Assembly (NCBI RefSeq): GCF_901933205.1
Contig: NC_044573.1
Location: 57,414,493-57,478,492, forward strand
Direction: 5' to 3'
DNA length: 64,000 bases
From: Camarhynchus parvulus
Lineage: Eukaryota > Chordata > Aves > Passeriformes > Thraupidae
Shown: piece by piece, positions 38,177 through 50,010 of the stretch
How positions within the stretch are numbered: the first letter of the stretch is position 1
Layout of the letters: each line of letters opens with the position of its first letter
Program-made: the position numbers and the translations under genes
The notes under the pieces: generated by a model
Told to the model about the DNA's origin: nothing
What the model saw: the letters and a program-made list of their open reading frames with translations, nothing else
Databases searched by the model: none

Positions 38177-38511
38177 GCAAAAGTGAGACAGGTATTGAAT
38201 GGAGTAGTACGTGCCAACATCTAAAACTGCACTGCTCAAAACCCCTACTTAATAGGTGTTATTCTTCTTGATGTTGTATCTCTTACTCTGCACAAAGCCA
38301 GAAATGTCTTAAATTGAAAAACTGATAAAACTCTCCTGGTTTATCTCCATGAAGCATCATGGAATGGTGCACTTTCAGTATTCTTGCAAATATCACAGAT
38401 TCTGCTTCGTTCCTTATCAAAATTATAGAAAACATACAACTGCTCCTCCTTATTAAAAAAAAAAAGGTAAAAGGGAAATTACAGTACTACAAAGCAGCTT
38501 TGGAAACAGTT
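38177..38511. other. non-coding, no feature seen
   Basis: AT-rich DNA between the CR1 copy and the TA repeat. It includes an A-run near 38454-38465 and no recognisable gene. Confidence 0.5.
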
Positions 38512-38584
38512 TATATATATATATATATAATGTTCTAAATCATTAAACTATTTAGAACATTAATTTAATGTTCTAATCATTAAA
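38512..38584 (+). repeat. (TA)9 repeat with attached 13-bp hairpin and direct repeat
   Basis: Nine TA units (38512-38529) run into a stem: TAATGTTCTAAAT (38528-38540) pairs perfectly with ATTTAGAACATTA (38550-38562) around a nine-base loop. The first arm plus loop (38529-38547, AATGTTCTAAATCATTAAA) then recurs as a direct copy lacking one A (38567-38584). The block is thus a forward, inverted and forward array of one short motif. It probably arose by template switching at the AT repeat. Confidence 0.85.
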
Positions 38585-40442
38585 TCTGTATGGATTTTTA
38601 AAGCATTCATAAAAAATGTTTGTTCAATTATTATAGAAACAAACATCTATGTTCTACAAATCTGTTCCCAGCCTCTCTTACTACTCGCAAAATTAATACA
38701 TCAGTCCTCTAACACCTTTTGACTAGATTCTCAGCAACAAACTACTACCCAAAATGGGAAATACAGAAAAGCATTGTTTAATTTTGTCAGTTCCATTGTC
38801 CCACTGCATGTTGTAGCATCTTCTTTCCTATAGCTACATTTTAGTTTTTCTGAAGCTCTGGTTTCACTTACATTTTCATTTAACATCTCACCATCAAAAA
38901 TTATCATCATTGTCAAATGTTAAGCATTATAATATGTATAATATGATAATATGTATCTCTTCATCAAATTTACAACTTCTCTGCTGAAAACACTACCTAC
39001 CAAAAAAACAAAAAAAAAAAAAAAGGGGGGAGGCAGATATGTTCTTATTTTCTGAAACTCTATGGCTTTATTCCTCTGAAAAATGAGAGGGGAAAAAAAT
39101 CCCACTTAAATCCCACTTAATTGTTCTTCTGGTTTCAATAATTTTATTGAAAATTTTATTAGTAGCTATTTGTAGTTTTATAGAAAACACATAACATTCC
39201 ATTTATGGGATTTTCACTACAATTAGAGTTGCTAAAGCAGTTAAAGCTGCTTCTTCATGTGTCCAGTTTCACACTCTATCTACCTTTCCACACATCTTAC
39301 CAGGCAGGGCTCAGCATGTTGCTGCCAGCCTTGTAACTACCCCAGGCACTGCTGTGTACTCCTGCTTTGCACCACTGCATGGTGCAGGCATGCCCAGTTC
39401 TTTCAAGGGGTAACTTCTCTAAAAAAGTGTCATTGCAAAGGAGAAAAATAAAGGCAAAACAAAACAAACATTCTGGATTGCCAGCAAACCCAGAGCAGAG
39501 CAGTTGAAAACAAAGGTAATGCACAGAGAAGTGATTTTCTACATCTCATTGTGCTTTTAAGATAGTGTAGTAATGAGCAGACTAAATTATATTCTTTCTT
39601 CTCTTTCCTGAAGAAGCCTTTGCCAAAGTGCTTTTGTACTCACTGGATTACACACCTGGCTTTCCTCTGGCACAGCAGGAAAAAGAAATGAAAATGTGAT
39701 GTATAGTTGTTGCTCAGGGCTATGTCATCCTATTTTCTTGAATTATCAAGTGCTCCCTGTGGTAACCTTACACCAAACTAAGAAAACATTTTGAAGTATC
39801 ATCATGGAGTTTTAAAGATGATGATACTTAAACACCAACGTAACTCCTGTTAAGTTAGGGGAAAGTGCATTAATCCCATTTATTTGAGCCTGCATGAATC
39901 AATGGTGTGTTTCACCCACCATCTCTGGAACTCTGAGTGGTTTAAGAGAGCAGCAACTACTAATTCAGTCAGTTCTACATTATTGTATACCAAAATGGGT
40001 AGACATCACTAGTATAATGGTGTATCAGAAATCATACTCTGGTGGAGGAGAGCTGAATTTGTTTTCTCCCTTACTTACCTCATTCACTCTTGATTCTACC
40101 TCTACTTGTATTTTTCTGATGGAAAAGTCATTTCTCCAGCAAGGAATGACTGCAACTGAACACAAGCAGAAAGCATACAAAGACACAGGGAGAAGAAACA
40201 CAGAGCCCACAGCCACCTGCCTTCAAATCAGTAATTGCTGTTATTGCTGTCTCTTGCACAAAAAACATTTTATACTGATAACAGGAAAATTCAAAGGAAC
40301 AGAGATGCCACATTTTAGACAACACACCTGAGTGATTTCTTGGACCACTCAGACAAGGACAACAGCAGTTGATGCTTGGTACTTCAGGCTGCTTTACTGG
40401 GAAAGATTTGGGTTTGTTAGGCATTCCCTGCCCTTATTCCCT
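38585..40442. other. non-coding, no gene seen
   Basis: An A14G6 string lies at 39011-39030, and CCCACTTAAAT is duplicated in tandem at about 39101-39120. The 145-codon plus-strand frame at 39894-40331 has no signal peptide, no domain and no resemblance to a known protein, and is most likely chance. Confidence 0.5.
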
Positions 40443-40545
40443 TTAGAATCACAGAATTATTAGAATGGTTTGGGTTGGAAGGGACCTTATAGTACATCTG
40501 GTTTCAACCCCCCTGCCACAGGACCTCCCCCAGGCCCTTTGAGGC
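40443..40545 (-). mobile_element. short CR1 LINE 3' fragment, minus strand
   Basis: Plus-strand AGAATCACAGAATTATTAGA, AATGGTTTGGGTTGGAAGGG, ACCTTATAGTACATCTGGTT and CAACCCCCCTGCCACAGGAC follow the antisense avian CR1 3' end almost word for word. The element lies on the minus strand and is cut off after about 100 bases. It is better preserved than the old relic at 28.3 kb and shares the orientation of the copy at 37.7 kb, but its wording (GGTTTGGGTTGG rather than CTGAGTTGG) points to a different CR1 subfamily. Confidence 0.9.
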
Positions 40546-42703
40546 ATGAGAGCAATGCTCAGCAGTGACATGAAACAATGCTGTCACTGAAATGAGATAT
40601 TTAACTCTTTTCCACTGCCAGAGTCACAAATTAGAAGGAACAGAGGTGGAAGAGGAAGAGAAAAGAAACTGGAAAAGGAAGGGGATGCACTTGCTACTGT
40701 AATTCTGCTCAGTCTCTCAAAGCTCTATTCAAAAAAAGAAAAGCTTATTTCACCTCTTGAGAGCTTTCCATCTCCTATGGATATCGATTATGATTCCTTT
40801 TGATTTTGTCTCCCTGGGAATAATTTTATTTCATGCTATATATAGTTATGGGACCACAACTAAAAATAGATTGCCTTCTTACCAATTCTTCTTTGAATGA
40901 CTTTCCTGAAGTTTAGCAATTCATCAAATAAATGCAATTATTTTAGTACAAATTATATCTTCATAGAATTGTTCATATTACCTCATTCAGCAGCAGACCA
41001 AGAAATTAGTAGATGTTGGTTTTGACATTCAGTGTTAAAGAGAGAACACTGCTCTGTATCCACTGGATACAAAGTGTAACAATAATTTACATTTTGGTGT
41101 AAATGTTTTCCCCTCAGAGTAATTTTTTCTTGCATCCATCTCATAGTAAAACCAGCATTTTCATTAACAGTCTTTCTATTACTTATTTAGCAATGTTCTG
41201 TGAAGACTCAGAAAACTTAATTATTAATGAAGAGTTGAAAGTATGTTAGGGTGACACCGATGACCAAAATCTTGAAAAAGTAAGGACTGATATTTTTATT
41301 TTAGGATTTTCTAGTAAAATATATGCTGCCAAAAATATGTCCTGCTTTCTAAGGATGAACTCACAGAGGAGCGAGCATGAAAATTTAACTCAAGAAGCAT
41401 TGTTCTGAATTATCTTTTCTAAAAATGTGGTTTTGAGTCAGGTTCTTTCCATTAATCCCTTGTCCCTCTAACAGGAGTTAGGTGAATAGGTAAGGCTTTT
41501 TCCCATTTTCTGCTCAGCTGGGAAGTTAGGCAATGCTTCTCCATTACCACAGTCTCATTCTGAAGCTACTTTAATTCTTAATGCTTTAATCACTTGTGCT
41601 TATTAAATTATTTAAAATGTGCTCTGAACAACAAAGGAAAGAAGGACCTTCCTTTGCAGCTAATGAAGCTAAGGAAAGTTCTGGTTTCGCAAAACCTGTC
41701 AGGATGAATGGGCAGCTGAGGAAAGATGCCCTTGAAAGGTTGTTTTATGCCTTTTGCCTTATTTTTCTACTTACAGAAGAGGGAAATAAATTAAAAAAAA
41801 TAGGTGAAACAGAAGCCACAGAGGTGTTGTCTTGTAATAAATTTCTTCCTGAGAGGAAATCACAATTTTTTCTGGTTATGTTGACTTATAATGTCTCATG
41901 ATCCTCTTCATTTAGTAGCTCTTGCGCCTCAAGGGTTACAAAAATGAGGCTACTGCTCCAGTGTGACCACAGCATCTCATGCCCTAAAGGTTGAATAAGG
42001 AAACTGTATCTTCTCTACTGATACCTCCTCTTAAAAAGCTGTAAAACAGGTAGCAGCCAGAAATACCATGAAAAGGGAGAAGTTCAAAGTCCTTTCTTTG
42101 CTACCAGGTGCATAAGCTACAAGCAGGGGTCTTCAGCAGAGGACAGGTTTAAATATGCCAAAAAATGGTCCATGACCACATAGGGGTGGCACATGGGCAT
42201 GGCAGGACTGTGCCAGCGACTGTGCCAAGGCCTCGAACAACCTGTGCTCCAGAGGGCTGCAAAGCAGCATCCAAACCCACTCATTAACAACTGCTAGCCA
42301 GGGGAAGCACATAATCCATCTTACCTGCCAAAAATTGTCTTTAATGAGACTAACACAGAGGTGGTAATGTTCGGCCAGCAAGTGCTACCAGCCTCCATGG
42401 AGGAAGTCCCACATTACCACAGACAACACTGGGACCTGGGAGAGGTGGTTTGGTCACTCTCCTTTTTGTAGTCTTCCCCTCTGCTCCCAGGCTAAGTTTC
42501 CCTTCTAAGACAATCTCTTTAGCAAAGTTTATAGAGTATTAAACATTTTTCCAGGAAAGGAAAAAAAAAAAGCTTACAATGTTAAGATGTGTCTGTGTGA
42601 GCAATGCAAAAGATTGTTAACTATGCAACAGAAAAGCAGTTTGGAAGAAATTTTACAACTATGAAATGAGCATAACCTCACCAAGACCACAGAACAGCTT
42701 TAC
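40546..42703. other. non-coding, no gene seen
   Basis: Nothing is recognised as a gene. The segment 42120-42460 is noticeably more GC-rich than its surroundings and could be an unclassified old interspersed repeat. An A-run sits near 42560. The 101-codon frame at 41596-41901 shows no familiar domain. Confidence 0.5.
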
Positions 42704-42754
42704 CAAAACAAAAACAAAAACAAAAACAAAAAAACAAAAACAAAAACAAAAAAC
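42704..42754 (+). repeat. (CAAAAA)n hexanucleotide repeat
   Basis: About eight copies of CAAAAA with one unit lengthened to CAAAAAAA and a shorter first unit. This is simple-sequence DNA, possibly grown from an A-rich tract. No element body is identifiable upstream. Confidence 0.9.
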
Positions 42755-45700
42755 TTACTAAAATAAAAAGCCAACTTTTCTTTCCACTCATCTAAAGATC
42801 CTTTTGGATACATGTACTTTGTAATATTCTATTACATTGCCAAGAATAAAGAATATTATGTGTTTAGTGAATATAGAGGCAAATCTTCTGGATTATTTGC
42901 ATTTTTTCCATTAAATACTCAACAGAGACCTCAAAGGAAACAGTGGAACCTATCAGAATTCTCAGAAGTGACAAGTAACATGCAAACTGCAGAGTTTATG
43001 TTATTTGAATAACCTCCCAAAACTAGACACCAAACAAATCTTGAAGCATATTTGAATTTCATGTATATACAACTACTTAAGTGTGGTAAATAAAATAACA
43101 TTTGCAACTTTGTGATTTGTGACCTTTTTTTTCCTGAGTAGAAAGGCAACAACATTAAATCAGCAATACATGATTACTACACATTATAGAAATTATCAAG
43201 GGTGAAATCAAATTTATTGCAGCCGTAACACTTCCAAAAGAGAACAAGAATCTGGACCTGTGCCAAAGAACACACTTTGGGCAGTCAATCACATGATCTT
43301 CGAAATAACTAAATTAATTTTGTTGTAAAAAACACTAAGCTGTACTAAATACCAAAACTAAGGCTATGAAAGTGATTTCCAAATTAAGAATAAAGCTTTC
43401 TTAAATTTCTTTTAAGAATATCCATGGCATCTAGCTTTCTAGCATGAAATGCAAATATACTTTCTATCAATTACAACCTGTATTTATTCAAAACAAAGGG
43501 ATTTAAATGATGAATACCATAAATATAAAGCCTGATTCAGCTCACAGATGAATGCACTTTATCAAAATCTGAAATCATCTAGAGGAGGAGGAGACTTCCA
43601 GAAAGCAGGAAAAGTAGAAAAAACCAGGTTTGTCTTCTAATATCCACCCCCAGAATGTCCCAGGTGGGAGATTACAGCCCACATGCCAGTTACTCATGGG
43701 CTCCAATTCAGGAAAGCATACCTATTCAGGAAAGCACTTAATTAAGCACATGCTTATATGCTTTTCTGAATCAGATCCATAGTACCATAGGAAATGGGTA
43801 TAACAGACATAAAATGCATGAGTAAAAGTAACTGGGAACTTAGCTCCAGAGCATAAGCTTTCATTTATGTACCTTCATATTTTTTAAGATATGATGCGCT
43901 GCTTAAAGCAGAACAGCTGAGCATACTGCTCTGTAAAACGCAGCATGGGCAAAAGGAGACCTGAGTATGATCAGATCCTGGCACCCATTTGGTGTCTTCA
44001 CATACCTAATCCACTGCAGAAAAGTGCTGGAATAGGTGCAGAGCCCCTTTTGTTCACATTGTTTAATTTTCCAGCAGATGGACATCTTTGGGCATATTGA
44101 TAAAATGGGGATAAATGGCTGGTGACCAAAGAGCTGCTTGTCACATGGTTTGAATCTACTGATGCACACCCAGTTAGAGCCAGCACAAACTGGGAGGCAA
44201 GGAAGGACACAAGTCCAGATGTGTTGATCAAGCAACAGGGAAGACGTCAAGAAGGACTTTCCTTTTTCACTAGCAGCAGTACAGAGCAAAAACTTTGCAT
44301 TTTCCCTTCCTTTCAATCCTACTCTCTGAGAAATCCAAAGCTGCTAAACAAGGTGGCCACCAGCAAGTGAAGTTGCTCAGCAGTTGCTCCAGGCAAAGCG
44401 GGAAGCTGACTGAGGACATGGAAGGGGCCAGACGGATTAAGAGCCACTGGCAAGGTCTGAAAAATGCCAAGTTTAGATATGCTGTCATATCTGCATGTGA
44501 TTATAAACCAGCAGGAAAACCCTGTGGTCTGCACGGGGAAACCCAAGTCTTAGAATGGTAATTATGCCTATGTATGGAAATACCAGACCCCTCATTTAGT
44601 TTCAAATAACTCTTTTGCTAAAAAGGGATTTTCACCTAGTACACACTGACTTTCTATGACTAAAAAACAATTTAAAGCTGAATAAAAGTATGTAACAGCA
44701 GAGCCATTCAAAACTTTACACTAAGAGCCACAAAGTTCAAAAATATGCTGCTGCCCACAAAAGCTTTGATCAGAGATAAAGGCTAGATCTGTAATCTCCA
44801 ATGCAAGAGAAACATAATTTTAATAAATGCTGCAGTTTCATTCCTTGGCAATTTTTATTAACACTAAAAACAGCAGAAATTTTATTAAGTATTGGATATT
44901 CTAAACTTTGTATTTCACAACCAGAAGCTACATAAACTCACACAACATTACTAACATGTTTTTGCAATCAGTCCATCTATTAAAATGCAGAGGACTTTGT
45001 ACAATTCAATTGCAGTGCTATTAAGCATACTTACTCAAATCAATCTTGAAAGATTGAAAGCCATGGTAATATTATTTTTTAGTTACACTTACCAAATCAA
45101 CACATTATGCAACTAAATCATCAGGACAGCTTTTTGAATGGGCAGCCTTCATGAACTGAGATCCTGATGGCCAACCCAACCCTGCATAATGGAAAGGTGG
45201 GCATAACTTGAGCAGAACACCAGGGCTGCAGATGTACTTCAGAGAGAGAAGCAAGGTTCTCTTCAAGCCACAGCAACATGACAAGTAGGTAGGACAGAAA
45301 CAGCAGAGGGTTGCAAAGTCTGTGTTCCAATTAATGCATTGCTACCACAGTCTGACTTAGAGTTTCCAAAGGCTTTACTTATCATCATGTCACAATCACT
45401 GAAGGATCTCTAAAGGATCATGTATCCAGCCACAAACCCATGCAATCATGCAGCAGCTTCTTTACTGCGTGCTTTTAGTATGGCAAATAAGGATGCCGAA
45501 GTTCCTCTTCTCTGAATATGAAGACTATAGTATAACAGCTTCTCTGAGGTTGATTCCTTCTGTGGTGCTCAAATCCCATCACATCCTACAGCCATACTAA
45601 TTACAAATACTCTGGGTTGGATTTTGTTTTTCTTCATTATTCTCTTCAACTCATTCTTTGCACCAATTATTTCTCTTACTAGCAAGAATTTACAGATACA

Positions 45701-48700
45701 TGCTAGGCACGCATGCTATTGCAGTGCAAAAGTACTTGATTACATTTCAAAAAATTTGCCTGATTTTCTCTCATCCTTAGGTTGAATTTGCTCAAATGTC
45801 AAATATTTCCAGTATGAACTACAAAACAATAGCACATAAAGCGCACATACTTGCTAGTTCTGCTGCATAATACAATGAAGTATCTGTAGGTTTTGCTTTG
45901 GTTACCATGTATTTTGTTTCTTTGTTTACTGTTATTTTGATAGAATTTTCTACTGAGTTAGCAGATGCTTACTGGCTTATCAAAATTCAATATTTAAAAT
46001 ATTAACATACTTCAGTATTTAAACAGCGATTTTTTTTGTCAGGGATGTAAGAGATGTTAAAACCAATTAATTAAAAAAACTATCTTCAAACCATCTCCAC
46101 TAAATATTATACATTAAACTGTTTACACTGACAGCAAGTGTGAAAAGTGTGTTTCTTTATATGGTACGGAGGTAGATAGGGATAGAAAGATGGTTGGGTA
46201 GAGCAGACACATATTTTCCATGCTTTCTTATTATACCACCTAAACCAGAACCCTTTAATTCTAATTGTGCCACAATGATTTCCACTTCTCTGCACCAAAA
46301 AGGCTCATCTTCTTCGCTACACATTACTTGCATGGGTACTGAGTGGAGAAAGCACAGCAGTAATCTCCTGTGTTCTAGTAAATACTGTCATTAGAATAGT
46401 GTGTATATTTGTAGCTTTCTTCAGGCAGCTAAGAGAAGTACAAAAAGCAGAAAAAAGTTGAAGAATGGTTGCAAGCCCACATGACATCTACACCATCTAT
46501 ACGACTACTGCACTTTTTATATTCACTTTTGTATTTTTATTAATGCAGAATAGTCCAGTCTGTTCCAGGAATGCAAGAATGAGTTATTCCGTCATTTGCT
46601 TTCCATGTGGAAGGCAGCTACAGCCTCTCTTAATTTCTAAGATGGATCTTTTCTCCCTTTTCCCCTTTAATCTGACATCAATAAGTCTCTGACTTACAGG
46701 GCATTATCCCTTCACAGCATGTACCATATGATGTTAAATGGGAAGCCCTGGGAATAAAGCCAAGTTCCAGTGGAGTTCATGTATTCAAACTCACAAGCAT
46801 ACCTCAGTCTGGAATTGGGTAAATCACTCATTGGGCTCCTCTAATTTGAATGGAGGCATTTTCTTCTGGAAAAGCAGAAAAATCATACATGCAAACTTAC
46901 CAGGTGACACTACTAACATTTATAAATGAAAAGACAGTGCAGTCCTTTCCCCCAGCTGGACAAAGCTTACTGGTTTTGGTCTTCACACGACAGTAAACTC
47001 TCTATGTAGCCAAATACAAAGGCCTTATCTCTGTAGCAGTATTTGTAAAAGGAGAAAATATAACTGCAGAGGTTCTTATCACCACATAAAACACCCTTCT
47101 TTACACAAATGTACACAGAAACCTTCCCTCCCTGCTTTGCACTGTGGCATGTGTTGAAGACCATTTTCTGACCCCAAATTACAAGGGTAACTGGTTATGC
47201 TCCCCTGAGAAAGACAGAAGGAAAGATATGAAAAAAAGAATTCCCAACCTAAAAGAAAGATGAAGCAGCTGGAGGTTTTCTCTGCATATACTAACATATT
47301 TGTGCCTCTAATGAACTTCAAATTTTAATAATGGTCTGATTGTCTGAGATACATTTTTTGTTAAGATTAAGCTCAAAAGCTACCACTGAGCAGCAGCAGA
47401 ATAGCAGGGACTTATTCTACCATTCTCTCCCAGCAACTAGCAGTAAATGAATAAGTAAATACTAGGAAGAGACAAAGTTAGCTCCAAACATCAGACAATG
47501 TTCCAATAGCCTCTCCTAGATGACATACATTTCATTTTTCAAGTATTACTCAGTCATGGCACTTTGATGTTTTGCTACAGCAGAACCACTGAAAAGTATA
47601 AAAAATGAAGAGTAAACACAGTGGCTTAGTGAAACCAACAACTAAGGAGACCTGTCTGTGTTATTCACCCCAGCAGGCAGCATTGCTGCATTTTACTTTT
47701 CTACATTACTGTATATATTTGGTCAAAGTATCCTCACACTCATCATTTACACAGTTGGTTACCTTTTTCCCCATGGATGCTATTTTCCATCTTTTGCTTT
47801 CTTTCAGCACTGAAAATGTGCAGGATAATCACCCACAACCCATGCACTCCTATGTATACTCTCCATTGATGATTTCCTCTGTGAAAATGTACATTTTCCA
47901 AGAGAACTGAGGAAAGTATTACAGATGTTGATATTTTTCTTATCTTTTTCTGAAACCATGTTATGAGCAAGTATAATTTCTGAAGACTGTAAAGCACTCA
48001 GCTGAAAAGTTCAGATGTTTTGAAATGCTCCAGTGCTCCTGGTTGGGTACTGCATCACATATTCACTCAATACCCCAAGAACAGTCTCTTGAGACTGCTG
48101 GAAATCACAGGACAGCAAGTTGGTCAGCTCCTGCTCTTGGCATATGCCAGATGGATTTCTGTAACTGGTGATTTTAAAGAAGCTGGGATGCGCTCTTTCC
48201 CAGCCATCTGGCATCCTTTCTCTTCAGTGCACATCATGTTAGGTGAAACCAGACAGCAAGGAATATAGCACTGCCCCTGGGATAATTACATTTATTTCTC
48301 AGCTCCATAGTCCTACAGGTAAGCATGCTGAATTTTGCAGATTGATTTACAGATCCACAATCAGGTCATATCTGCAGTACTGACTGAATATTATTGCAAG
48401 ACCAGTTACAAATGGAACTCAATGTAGATACAAAATTTTAGAGAGATCTTATTGACCTGCATGGTAGGCATGAGGAATTCATTCATCCATTAAGGATCGT
48501 GTAGTACAAGCTTCCTGACATCATAGTCTGGTTTTTATTATTATCTATTTTAGCATGTTGACCACATCAAGATTTCCTTGTCTGAAAAAATACACAATTT
48601 CCCACACACCACAGAACATGAAAGTAGTGATTAGCACAATCTAAACATACTTCTTTTCACCTTCTCTTTTTAAGTGCTGACATAAGCTTTTTGGATGGCA

Positions 48701-49982
48701 GCTCTGCTTGATACCCTACTTTCAACAATAGGTAAATTTTACAGCTGCGTAACTATGTTGGAATCAGGCTCTAGATTTCCATTCCATTTTTGTAGATGTA
48801 ACTGGTTAACTGCAGCTGCATTGCTACAAAATTTTCCAAGTGCCTATATTTTAAGCAATTCTAAGTCTTCTTTTATCAATACACAGGTATTTAGACAAAA
48901 AATAATACAAAGCAGATCTATAGACTATCAACTAGAAACAAGTCACTTCTTCAAATCTATTATATCAGGTAAATGCCTTGTTATGCAATTATTCAGTTTT
49001 ATTTATCACAGCACAACACCAGGACTTTCAGCGGAACTCTTTATATGGTTAATGTCTAAAACAGAAGATATCCAGCAGCATCAGAAAAGCAGATGAAGTG
49101 TAACATTATTGCAATACACTGCTTCCATAGACATGTTTTAAAACACAGTTTAATTACATGAACGAGGAGATTTTCAGTAAATAGTTCAGTATAAAGTTCT
49201 CAAAATATTTGCTAATTCTACCCTGCTAAATCTAAAATTAGGTATTATTTCAACCTGGGAAGTTCAGGTCAATGTTAAGTCTTCATGTGTTTGCTTTTAT
49301 CAAAATTGAGTATTGTTGAACCCTAGTACTAAGAAGAACTGAAGGGTTTTTGAACAATTAGCCAGTGGTGCATCACATAACTGCCCTTGATCCTACAAGG
49401 ACTATTTCCTCTACTTCTACTTTCAACTTGCAGTTATCTTCAGATTAAATCTATTATCTTGCAAGGAAAATGTAAAATTTTCCTTCAATTAATTAAACTC
49501 TGGATTCCTTGACTTAAAAACAAGTTATGCATGAAATGCAATATGGAATCAGCTTCTTGAAAACAAGTAGCCTATGATATTCACTTGTGATGCCCCAAAG
49601 AGTATGGTCTAAATTATCATTTACTACAGTTATTAATAAGCATTCAATTTGAAATGACAAACTCAATCTTGCACCTTCAAAGATATGAGATGAGGGGATA
49701 AAATTAGTTTTATTTTTATGAAACTTGTAGATGCAGGTGCTACACTACAGAGGCTACAAGTTAATCATCAGTTTTACACTGATGCAGTAAAAACCCACTA
49801 AAACTCATTATCAAAGCTGTTTAACCAGGGCAATGAATTTCAGAACATGGCAGACAAGCACTTAGACCACAGGATAAACAGCAGGATATCTGCATGTCCA
49901 TAGCCCACCAAAGCTCCAGCACCACCCCAACCACTATTGCTACATGGAAGAAAAAAACATACAGAAAGATATAAACAAATAC
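42755..49982. other. non-coding, no gene seen
   Basis: No gene, RNA or transposon is recognised. ATTCAGGAAAGCA is directly repeated at 43706-43718 and 43724-43736 (18-base period). Frames at 43903-44316 minus (137 codons) and 48695-49096 plus (133 codons) show no domain and composition expected of random translation. Confidence 0.5.
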
Positions 49983-50010
49983 ATTATTTAAGATTATTTA
50001 AGATTATTTA
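49983..50010 (+). repeat. 10-bp tandem repeat, 2.8 copies
   Basis: ATTATTTAAG is repeated exactly in tandem, with a last unit of eight bases. It is a small recent duplication in AT-rich DNA. Confidence 0.9.

Noticed and set aside
39894..40331. 145-codon plus-strand frame
   Set aside because: No recognisable domain or signal peptide and no splice context or conservation evidence. Frames of this length are expected by chance in 64 kb on six frames.
43903..44316. 137-codon minus-strand frame overlapped by other frames
   Set aside because: Several overlapping frames on both strands of similar length and no recognisable protein features point to a chance opening.
48695..49096. 133-codon plus-strand frame beginning MAALLDTLLS
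   Set aside because: The start looks plausible, but the rest shows random composition with no domain, and nothing nearby suggests a promoter or neighbouring exon.
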